Assembly: GCA_905221605.1 (NCBI GenBank)
Contig: CAJNDS010000114.1
Span: forward strand, 845,298-909,297
DNA: 64,000 nucleotides
Source: Symbiodinium natans
Taxonomy: Eukaryota; Sar; Dinophyceae; Suessiales; Symbiodiniaceae
Direction of reading: 5' to 3'
Below are positions 36,003 through 45,373 of the stretch, in pieces. The notes beneath the pieces were generated by a model that saw nothing but the letters and a program-made list of their open reading frames with translations, made no database searches and was not told the origin of the DNA. The position numbers were made by a program, and so were the translations under genes. How positions within the stretch are numbered: the stretch's first letter is position 1; each line of letters opens with the position of its first letter.

Positions 36003-36345
36003 TCAATCAGCTTCATCATCATCATCCTCATCCTCATCCGCATCATCATCATCATCTTCATTATCGTCATCATCTTCATCATCTATCATCATCATCTTCA
36101 TCATCTTTTTTCATCATCCCCATCATCTCTCTCATCTCCACGGTTGTTCCAATATGTTTCATGTGCATCCTTGACATCAATGATCCCAATCAGCTTCATC
36201 ATCATCTTCATCATCTTCATCATCTTCATCATCTTCATCATTTTCATCATCTTCATCATCTTCATCATCTTCATCATCTTCATCATCTTCATCATCTTCA
36301 TCATCTTCATCATCTTCATGATCTGCTTCATCTGCTTCATCCTTC
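36003..36345. repeat. TCATCATCT microsatellite
   Basis: Two blocks of ATCATCTTC/TCATCATC repeats split by about 55 bp of other sequence. Confidence 0.95.
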
Positions 36346-36394
36346 ATCTGTTTCTTATGTTTCATTGCTTCTTGGGGCCCAGGAGGGCCTGGGG

Positions 36395-37990
36395 CAGGAG
36401 CAACTTTGCGGTCAAAACTTGCCGGGATCCCCTTGGCACCCTGGAAAAGTGATGCAAATACCACACAAAACGGGAAAGGGTAGGAACAACTTTGTCGGTC
36501 AAAATTTGCCGGGATCCCCTTGCCACCCTGGAAAAGTCCTGCAAATACCACACAAAACGGGAAAGGGTAGGAACAACTTTGCCGGTCAAAATTTGCCGGG
36601 ATCCCCTTGGCACCCTGGAAAAGTCCTGCAAATACCACACAAAACGGGAAAGGGTAGGAACAACATTTGCCGGTCAAAATTTGCCGGGATTCCCTTGGCA
36701 CCCCGGAAAAGTGATGCAAATACCACACAAAACGGGAACGGGTAGGAACAACTTTGCGGGTCAAAATTTGCCGGGATTCCCTTGGCACCCTAGAAAAGTC
36801 CTGCAAATACCACACAAAACGGGAAGGGTAGGAACAACTTTGCCGGTCAAAATTTGCCGGGATTCCCTTGGCACCCTAGAAAAGTGCAAATACCACACAA
36901 AACGGGAAAGGGTAGGAACAACTTTGCCGGTCAAAATTTGCCGGGATCCCCTTGGCACTCGGGAAAAGTGATGCAAATGCCACACAAAACGGGACGGGTA
37001 GGAACAACTTTGCGGGTCAAAATTTGCCGGGACCCCCTTGGCACCCGGGAAAAGTGATGCAAATACCACACAAAACGGGAAAGGGTAGGAACAACTTTGC
37101 CGGTCAAAATTTGCCGGGATCCCCTTGGCACCCTGGAAAAGTGATGCAAATACCACACAAAACGGGAACGGGTAGGAACAACTTTGCCGGTCAAAATTTG
37201 CCGGGATTCCCTTGGCACCCTGGAAAAGTCCTGCAAATACCACACAAAACGGGAAAGGGTAGGAACAACTTTGCCGGTCAAAATTTGCCGGGATTCCCTT
37301 GGCACCCTGGAAAAGTCCTGCAAATACCACACAAAACGGGAAAGGGTAGGAACAACTTTGCGGGTCAAAATTTGCCGGGATTCCCTTGGCACCCTGGAAA
37401 AGTGATGCAAATACCACACAAAACGGGAAAGGGTAGGAACAACTTTGCCGGTCAAAATTTGCCGGGATCCCCTTGGCACCCTTGAAAAGTGATGCAAATA
37501 CCACACAAAACGGGAACGGGTAGGAACAACTTTGCCGGTCAAAATTTGCCGGGATTCCCTTGGCACCCTGGAAAAGTCCTGCAAATACCACACAAAACGG
37601 GAAAGGGTAGGAACAACTTTTCCGGTCAAAATTTGCCAGGATTCCCTTGGCACCCTGGAAAAGTCCTGCAAATACCACACAAAACGGGAAAGGGTAGGAA
37701 CAACTTTGCGGGTCAAAATTTGCCGGGATTCCCTTGGCACCCTGGAAAAGTGATGCAAATACCACACAAAACGGGAAAGGGTAGGAACAACTTTGCGGGT
37801 CAAAATTTGCCGGGATCCCCTTGGCACCATGGAAAAGTGATGCAAATACCACACAAAACGGGAACGGGTAGGAACAACATTTGCCGGTCAAAATTTGCCG
37901 GGATTCCCTTGGCACCCTGGAAAAGTCCTGCAAATACCACACAAAACGGGACAGGGTAGGAACAACTTTGCGGGTCGAAATTTGCCGGGC
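36395..37990. repeat. 87-bp satellite, about 18 units
   Basis: The phrase CAAATACCACACAAAACGGG recurs every 86-88 bp. Each unit continues GGTAGGAACAACTTTGCCGG, TCAAAATTTGCCGGGATTCC and CTTGGCACCCTGGAAAAGT. 87 bp is 29 codons, so frames of up to 439 codons stay open on the minus strand and several on the plus strand. Divergence is low. Confidence 0.93.
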
Positions 37991-39170
37991 CCGCAGTGGC
38001 GCTCTGGAAAACCAAATCGGGCTGCTCGTCGTACGCGATGAGAAATGCGCGGCTCGATTTGGCCAAATTTTGCCCGGCAAGATTTGGCCAAATCGGGCCC
38101 CTGGACATTGAAATGAAATTGATTGGTTAAATTCCCCGATACTAAATCACGAGCCCGGGCCTCCCCCTCAATACTAAATTACGAGCCCGGGTCTCCCTTC
38201 TCTTCTCTTGTTCTCTTTTAAATCTCAAAATCACACCAAAGGAAGCTTCTTTTCCTTATTGAATGAAAAAGAAAAAGAAGAAAAGAGATAGGTAAAGACA
38301 CTGAAGAGCTCCACTGCCTATTGTTTCATTCCTTTCCTCTCTTTCTATGTGTTGTTGTCCTTGTCGTTTCAGAAAGCTAGCAAAATAAGGGCAAGGGGGC
38401 TTTAAATTATTAAAATTATTTAATTCCACCCTGGAATTAAATAATTTAAATCATTTAAATAATTTAAATAATTTAAATCCGAAAAGGGGGGGGGGCCAAA
38501 AGTGCCCGGAGGCTGCCCGGCACAATTTGGCCAAATCGAGCCGCGATAGTTTAAATAATTTCGGGCCTCCAGAAAGGCGCGGCTCGATTTGGCCAAATTT
38601 TGCCGGGCAGCCTCCGGGCAAGATTTGGCCAAATCGAGCCGCGCATTTCTCATCGCATACGAAGGGCAGCCCGATTTGGCCAAATTTTGCCCGGAGGCTG
38701 CCCGGCAAAATTTGGCCAAATCGAGCCGCGCTTTTCAGCAGCCTGCGGGCAAAATTTGGCCTAATCAGGCTGCTCGTCGTACGCGATGAGAAATGCGCGG
38801 CTCGATTTGGCCAAATTTTGCCCGGCAAAATTTGGCCAAATCGGGCCCCTGGACATTGAAATGAAATTGATTTTTTAAATTCCCCGATACTAAATCACGA
38901 GCCCGGGCCTCCCCCTCAATACTAAATTTCGAGCCCGGGTCTCCCTTCTCTTCTCTTGTTCTCTTTTAATTCTCAAATCACACCAAAGGAAGCTTCTTTT
39001 CCTTATTGTTTGAAAAAGCAAAAGAAGAAAAGAGATAGGTCAAGACCCTGAAGAGCTCCACTGCCTATTGTTTCATTCCTTTTCCTCTCTTTCTATGTGT
39101 TGTTTTCCTTGTCGTTTCAGAAAGCTAGCAAAATAAGGGCAAGGGGGCTTCCTGAAGAGGAGAGAGGGCG
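37990..39170. repeat. Dispersed repeat pair with AT-array insertion
   Basis: A block from GGCTGCTCGTCGTACGCGAT through CCCCGATACTAAATCACGAG to GCAAAATAAGGGCAAGGGGG occurs at about 38016-38400 and again at 38765-39150. At 38,400-38,500 the first copy is interrupted after GGGGGCTT by a short AT/GC palindromic piece like the 9.6 kb array. Between copies are inverted repeats of GGCTCGATTTGGCCAAATTT. Confidence 0.8.
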
Positions 39171-41790
39171 CCTTTTTTTTTTACTTATAGAGGGAAAAGC
39201 GAGAGACAAGGAAGGGACAGATGATAGATAAAGAAGAGTGCTATCCGTCTCCTTGTTTCTTGTGTCTTCTCTTCTTTTCAGTTCATCATATTCCTCTTTT
39301 CGGCCTGTCTCTTCTGCTCTTTTCCTTACCCTTCTCCTTTTCAAGTTCTTCCTTTTTCGTTTTTCTGTTTCGAAAAGAAAGAGGGAAGGGAGAGAGAAGG
39401 GAGAGAGGATAGATAAAGAAGAGTGCCATTTTCTTTGCGCCTTGTTTTGTCTCTCCATCTTCTTTGTTCATCTCTCTTTTCTATTCTTTTCTTGGCTCTT
39501 CCCATTAGAATTGTGTTCCGTTTTATCTCTCCTCTCTCCTTCTCTTTCCCTTCTCTTCTCCTGTTCCCCTTTAAATGACAAAAACACGAGAAAGGAAGAA
39601 CAAGAGAGGAATGGAGGCCCTTTTCCTGAATTCTCCTGTTGCAATGAATAAGGAAAAGAGCATAGGAGATAAGGAAGGGAATTGTGGGCGATGGAACGGG
39701 TGTCCTTTTTGATAGTTTTCTGCATCTTCAAGGAAGAAAAAAGGACACCCGCCCAAGAAGGAAAAGTAACATAAGAGATAGGGAGGAAATTGAAAAGCTC
39801 CTCTCTTTACCTAGTCATTCCCTGTCCTCTCTTCTTTTTTGTTGTTTTTCTTATTCGCTTCAAAAAGCAAAATAACAAAATAAGGGAAAGGCGATTTCCT
39901 GAAGAGGAAGAAGGGCGCCTACCTGTGAATAGCAAGGTTGATTTTTTCTAATTAGGGAGAGACTTGCCCCGCCTGAGCCTCCCTGGCCTGCTTGTTGTGG
40001 CCACATTCCGGTACAGTTGCGCTTCCAGAAAAATGGCATCCTTGTTATCTCCTCTCACTTCCCTTTCCCTTCTCTCCTTCTGTTTCCTTCTGACTGATAA
40101 ACCACAAGAAAGGAACTTGTATGATAAGGCAGTGGAAGGGTAAGCAGAGGGTGACTCCTGGCGCGTGGACCGGTCCATACTTCGTCATACCCCTCCTCTC
40201 GGCCTATCTCTTCTGTTCCTTTCCTTACCCTTCTCCTTCTCATAGTTCTTCCTTTTTGTTCTCTTATTTCGAAAAGAAAGATGGCAGGGAGAGATAAGGA
40301 AGAGAGGATAGATAAAGAGTGAGTGCCATTTTCTCTGCGCCTTGTTTTGTCTCTCCCTCTTCTCTATTCATCTCTCTTCTATTCTTTTCTTTGCTCTTCC
40401 CATTAACAATGCAATCCTTTTGTCTCTCCTCTCTCCTTCTCTCTCCCTTCTCTTCTCCTGTTCCCCTTTAAATGACAAAAACGCAAGAAAGGAAGAACAA
40501 GAGGGGAATGGAGGCCATGTTCCTTTCTTTTCCAATGGATGGGGAAAGTGAGCGGGGTTGGCTCCTTGTCCGTAGACCCTCCCCACGCTGCAGCAAATCC
40601 CTCCTCTCGCCCTATCGCCTCTGTTCTTTTCCTTGTTCCCAAACGGAAAAAGAAAATGGGTTCCTTTACATGTTCATTGTTCTTCCTTTTGTTTTCTATT
40701 TAAAAGGGAAAGATAAGAAAGAGAGGAAAGAAGAAAACGAGCACCATCCTCTCTTTGCCTGATTTTGCACCTCCCTCTCCTGTCTTCATTTCTCTTCCAT
40801 GACTTTCATTGCTCTTCCCATGAAAATTGTTTCCTTTTGATCTCTCCTCTCTCCTTTCTCTCTCCCTTCTCTTCTCTTGTTCTCTTTTGAATCTCAAAAT
40901 CACACCAAAGGAAGCTTCTTTTCCTTATTGAATTAAAAAGAAAAAGAAGAAAAGAGATAGGTAAAGACACTGAAGAGCTCCACTGCCTATTGTTTCATTC
41001 CTTTCCTCTCTTTCTATGTGTTGTTTTCCTTGTCGTTTCAGAAAGCTAGCAAAATAAGGGCAAGGGGGCTTCCTGAAGAGGAGAGAGGGCACCTATTTTT
41101 TAATTATAGAGGGAAAAGCGAGAGACAAGGAAGGGACAGATGATAGATAAAGAAGAGTGCTATCCGTCTCCTTGTTTATTGTGTCTTCTCTTCTTTTCAG
41201 TACCCCTCCAGAAAATTCAAATGGCCTCCTTGTTGTCTCTCCTCTCTCACTTCCCTTGCCCTTCTCTCCTTCTGTTACCTTTTAACTAATATAACACAAG
41301 AAAGGAACTTGTATGATAAAGCAGTGGAAGGGTAAGCAGAGAGTGACTCCTTGCGCGTGGACCTTGCCCATACTTCATCATATCCCTCTTTTCGGCCTGT
41401 CTCTTCTGCTCTTTTCCTTACCCTTCTCCTTTTCAAGTTCTTCCTTTTTCGTTTTTCTGTTTCGAAAAGAAAGAGGGAAGGGAGAGAGAAGGGAGAGAGG
41501 ATAGATAAAGAAGAGTGCCATTTTCTTTGCGCCTTGTTTTGTCTCTCCATCTTCTTTGTTCATCTCTCTTTTCTATTCTTTTCTTGGCTCTTCCCATTAA
41601 AATTGTCTTCCTTTTATCTCTCCTCTCTCCTTCTCTTTCCCCTCTCTTCTCCTGTTCCCCTTTAAATGACAAAAACACAAGAAAGGAAGAACAAGAGGGG
41701 AATGGAGGCCCTTTTCCTGTATTCTCCTGTTGCAATGAATACAGAAAAGAGCATAGGAGATAAGGAAGGGAATTGAGGAGCTCCTTTCGC
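39117..41790. repeat. CT-rich dispersed repeats, multiple copies
   Basis: Segments recur: TTTCGAAAAGAAAGAGGGAA with GATAGATAAAGAAGAGTGCC (about 39,370, 40,270 and 41,460); TTTAAATGACAAAAAC with AGAAAGGAAGAACAAGAG (39,570, 40,470, 41,660); and the AAATCACACCAAAGGAAGCT block (38,230, 38,980, 40,900). Strong polypyrimidine bias on one strand. Open frames are compositional. Confidence 0.75.
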
Positions 41791-41892
41791 TACTTTCTTA
41801 TGCCCTTTCCTTTGTATCTACCACACAAAAACACCACTCTCAGCTTCCAAGAATACTCTCGTGGAGACGCATTGGTTAGTCTAAAAACCCGA

Positions 41893-41955
41893 GTCTCTGC
41901 TTCCAAATAGACCCTATTTAAGCCACCCACGGGGGGGGGGGGGGGGGCCCCCCCA
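41893..41955. repeat. Fragment of the palindromic-array leader
   Basis: GCTTCCAAATAGACCCTATT TAAGC beside a long G-run then C-run matches, in inverse orientation, the start of the elements at 9.6 and 34.1 kb. Confidence 0.6.
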
Positions 41956-42392
41956 AAAGAAACTCGAAATGTGTTTTTATTATTAGGGTGAGGTTTTTAT
42001 CCAATGTCATGTTTGGGGTCCAGGGGGTTTAGGGTCCAGGCTGGGAAGGGGAAGGGAGCTTCAGGATGTTGGTTGGCTTGCGGGTTTTGGGAGCCCTGAA
42101 CCCCCCCCCTAAGTCGGAATAGGGTCTAAAAGGCGGGGTCGGTTTCGGCAGGATTTTCCGGAAAGTATTTTAGAATAATGGGGGGGTTTAATAAAAGGGG
42201 GAAGGGATTAAAGGAAGTGTAAGATTTCTAAAGGTTTAGGATTTGGGGTTTAGGGTTTAGGGTTTAGGATTCTACTCGTAGGTGTACAGCTCTAAATGCA
42301 GCACTTACTGCACTGGGCTTGGGGGTTAGGTGGCTCAGAGCAGTTTAGATGGTTTTGCAATCAGGCCGAATTCGGGGGGCCGCTGCTGACAG

Positions 42393-42918
42393 GATCGTCC
42401 AGTGCGCTGGCGTCATCCCACCAGTCCTTAGCAGAGAGCGGTGCTGTGGCTGCCATGCGAATTGCGCAAATGGCAAGCAAAGAGCAGCGAGAGGAGGTTG
42501 AGAGGGTCAATGCAGCCCCGCAGGCAAGGTAGGGTTTAGGGGTTTTTTCTGTATGGGTGTATGGGTTTGGGGATTTCCCTAAACCCTAAACCCTAAACCC
42601 TAAACCCTAATGAGCTGGGTTGTCAAGTGGAGGCGCTCCGAATCCCGATGGCTGCTCCCGACGTCAGCTTTCCGTTGCTGCGGCGCCTCGGTTCATCCTC
42701 AAACCTGTACAGGGGTAGGTTTGAAGATATTTTTTAGTTGCTATTGCCCTTGATCCCCTATAATAATCCTTATGCAGCCATAAAGATTGTTAATTTTCAT
42801 GGGGCCCCCCAAACTTACCCCAGTGCGTGCACTGGAGCTCCTCACAAGTGCAAGATCGAGGCGGGTGGCTGCCGCGCCCGAGTCCCAGGAGGTTGACACC
42901 TCTCAGGAAGCTGGCCAG
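42393..42918 (+). CDS. Three exon-like segments, possible upstream part of a + strand gene
   Basis: Segment 1, about 42393-42523, reads SSALASSHQSLAESGAVAAM then RIAQMASKEQREEVERVNAA and ends before a possible GC donor. Segment 2, 42615-42714, reads LGCQVEALRIPMAAPDVSFP and ends TACAGGG before GTAGGT. Segment 3, 42824-42918, reads RALELLTSARSRRVAAAPES and ends GGCCAG before GTCAGC. They are separated by TTTAGGG/CCCTAAA tracts, as in the other genes here. No family was recognised. They could be 5' exons of the ankyrin gene 2 kb downstream. The link is inferred from strand and spacing only. Confidence 0.4.
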
Positions 42919-43204
42919 GTCAGCTGGGATCAAGCAGGCCAGTCAAGCACGTGCACATGGCTTCAGATTGCTACCCCAAACCTCAACCCCAAACCCTAAA
43001 CCCTAAACCCTAGACCCGGATTCAAAGCCGGCAGCTGGACTTCGCCCCCCCCCCCCCCCCCACAGGCTCGAGATGTCGTTTGAGACTCCCGGATGCCGTG
43101 CTGGGGCGCGTGGCGTCGACTGTTCCATGGGCATGTGCAGCCCAGGTCATGGGGGGTTCAGGGCCTGAAGGGTGTAGGAGTTTTGGGGGGTTTGGGGGTT
43201 TCTT

Positions 43205-43318
43205 AGGGGTGTAGGGGTTTGGGGGTTCAGGGGTTCAGGGGTTCAGGGGTTCAGGGGTTCAGGGGTTCAGGGGTTCAGGGGTTCAGGGGTTCAGGGGTTC
43301 AGGGGTTCAGGGGTTCAG
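43205..43318. repeat. GGGGTTCA octamer array
   Basis: About 14 perfect GGGGTTCA units. A variant of the telomere-like family with an eight-base period. Confidence 0.95.
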
Positions 43319-43338
43319 CGTTTCGGGTTTGGATTGTT

Positions 43339-43424
43339 CTCAAAATGATGGTCCCTTTTTTGGGTACCCTAAAAAAAAGGGACCGCCTTGTGACAAGGAC
43401 CCCAAAGGGGACCATAATTTTGAG
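43339..43424. mobile_element. Inverted-repeat element CTCAAAATGATGGTCCC
   Basis: CTCAAAATGATGGTCCC pairs with GGGGACCATAATTTTGAG. 86 bp, no ORF. Confidence 0.7.
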
Positions 43425-43429
43425 TGGCC

Positions 43430-43705
43430 ATGTCTTTTCGTCTCTCTAAACCCCAAACCCTACACCCTAAACCCTAAACCCCAGACCCTAAACCCTAAAC
43501 CCCAAAACCCCAAACCCCAAACCCCAACCCCAAACCCCAAACCCTAAACGAAATGGGGCTTGGGATACAGGTGCTGGAGAGTTGAGAGTTGTTGAGGGCC
43601 GACATCGTAACCCTACAAACCCTGTAAACCCTACAATAACCCCACAAACCCTATAAACCCTATAAATCCCATGAACCCCATGAACGCTATAAACCCTATA
43701 AACCC
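43430..43705. repeat. Telomere-like CCCTAAA/CCCCAAA and CCCTATAAA tracts
   Basis: CCCTAAA and CCCCAAA at 43445-43550, then CCCTATAAA and CCCATGAA nonamer-like units at 43610-43705. Confidence 0.85.
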
Positions 43706-43808
43706 TAACCCGTAGGCGAGCGCCTGGTGCCACAGTGCCCACGCAGCGCTGTCTCCTCGCATCTTGCGAGCTCGCCAGCAGCTCTGTTGAATGACAGCAG
43801 CTCTTTAT

Positions 43809-43937
43809 CTACTGATTGCTTACGAACCCCCCCCCCCCAAAAAAAAAAAAAGTAAAAAATGACAAACAAGAAAAGCACAATCCTCCTGATAATAAGGGCA
43901 ATAGGATTGCTTTTTGGGGGGTTTTAGCAAATAGTAG
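43809..43937. mobile_element. Inverted-repeat element CTACTnnTTGCT family, copy 1
   Basis: CTACTGATTGCTTACGAACC at the left and TTTTAGCAAATAGTAG at the right, with C-run and G-run adjoining. Same ends as the element in the transporter intron at 50.0 kb. Confidence 0.65.
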
Positions 43938-44125
43938 TTTATGCGGACCTCTCAAAAAGCAGTGTGCCTCGGAAGAATGCGAAGTGTTGCCGGCACGGAA
44001 TAGCAGAAGGTACTGGTACCCTGGAATGGCGTGACCTGTTGTCGGGACAGATTATTTGAAAGTATCTCGTGATCCCTGAAAACTAAACTAAAAACTGGGC
44101 TCTGGAAGACCAGAGAGAGCCAGAG

Positions 44126-44164
<39 letters not shown>

Positions 44165-44422
44165 ACGGGGGCGGGCGACGACACCCGGGGGTTCGCTCTC
44201 TTGCCCCACGCAAGAAAGAAAGAGAGTGAGCAAGAGAGTGAGCAAGAGAGTGAGCAAGAGAGAGAGAGGGAGAGAGAGCACCCGTTTTTCAGTCGCACGA
44301 GGGCCAAGCAGCTGTGAGCACAGAGGACCATCGGTTTCGGGGCTGAGGGTCGAGGATGTTGCGCGCAGTGTCCGAGTGCACTGTTTCAGGGCTTCGGGTT
44401 TGTTTCATGGTTCAAGGCCCAG

Positions 44423-44576
44423 CTTCCCCAAGCAACAAGTTTTGAACAGACCCCCTCACCGAGCCATTTCGGATTCAAGTTCTGCTGGGGGTCCGAGATC
44501 AAGAGTACTCTTGCTTAAGCCAAACCATGCCCGGATGACAGAACGAGTGAATGTAGCTGTTGAGTTGTGTTTGCTG
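44423..44576 (+). CDS. Exon-like segment upstream of the ankyrin exons
   Basis: An open segment follows AAGGCCCAG and ends at CTG before GTACCTTAAG. It reads SFPKQQVLNRPPHRAIS, then a Ser/Gly-rich stretch, then RVLLLKPNHARMTERVNVAV and ELCLL. The mixed hydrophilic composition, good acceptor and same strand suggest it belongs to the ankyrin gene. Its end phase (0) does not match the phase-2 start needed by the best ankyrin frame at 44983, so an intervening exon or a different boundary is required. Confidence 0.4.
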
Positions 44577-44578
44577 GT

Positions 44579-44695
44579 ACCTTAAGGCCCCAAAACCTAC
44601 TTTTTTTTTGTAGGTTACCTAAGAATCCTATAAGGGGCTTTGATAATAAGAACCTACAAAAAAGTGGGTTTTGGGTTCTTAAGGTATTTAATGAT
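44579..44695. mobile_element. Inverted-repeat element starting at a splice donor
   Basis: ACCTTAAGGCCCCAAAACCT pairs with GGGTTTTGGGTTCTTAAGGT with two mismatches. Its left end lies two bases after the inferred exon end at 44576, so the donor GTACC lies at the edge of the repeat. Confidence 0.7.
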
Positions 44696-44824
44696 GTGCT
44701 ATAAGGCAGGTCCGCGAGCTTTGGGCGGCTTGGCGGGATGTGTCTTCAGAGCTCGAGTCAGGTACTTGGCCAGCAAGGAGGGCATTTTCGGAGGATTAGA
44801 AAAAAGTGCGGGCCAGTGACTTCC

Positions 44825-44915
44825 AACCCTAAACCCTAAACCCTAAACCCTAAACCCTAAACCCTAAACCCTAAACCCTAAACCCTAAACCCTAAACCCT
44901 AAACCCTAAACCCTA
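44825..44915. repeat. CCCTAAA tract, 13 units
   Basis: Perfect tract lying upstream of the first clear ankyrin exon. Confidence 0.95.
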
Positions 44916-44982
44916 AACTCTCAGATGCTAGCCGTAGCTGCTAGCTAGCTGCCACAGCTCCTATCTTCCATCCTGCCTGCAG

Positions 44983-45342
44983 GCGCGATCCCTGCATGTG
45001 CCCGGGCGCCGTCTGGAACTTTCGCTGGGAGGCCGTTGCTGCACGCAGCCGCGGGTGCAAACGACGTGATGGCTCTCAAGGTCCTGCTGAGACACAGGAC
45101 GGGCATGGGACCTCAAGAGACCAGCGTTTCCATGCGAACAGCTTCCTATGTCGAACCTTAGTGATGAAGTGTTCCTAGCTCTGAACTACTATTCTTCCTT
45201 ACAAGGGTTGTATGGGGATCCATATTATTTCTGGCTGTGCTTTAGCTGCTTTGGGATAGTTTTTAATTACCCTTCTTTCCTTATAAGGGAACCTATTCAC
45301 AACCAATTCTCACAGGGTTTGTAAAGCCCAACCCAGACTTGT

Positions 45343-45373
<31 letters not shown>

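Noticed and set aside
36395-37990. CRISPR-like array (regular repeats)
   Set aside because: Units are near-identical throughout with no unique spacers; the genome is eukaryotic.
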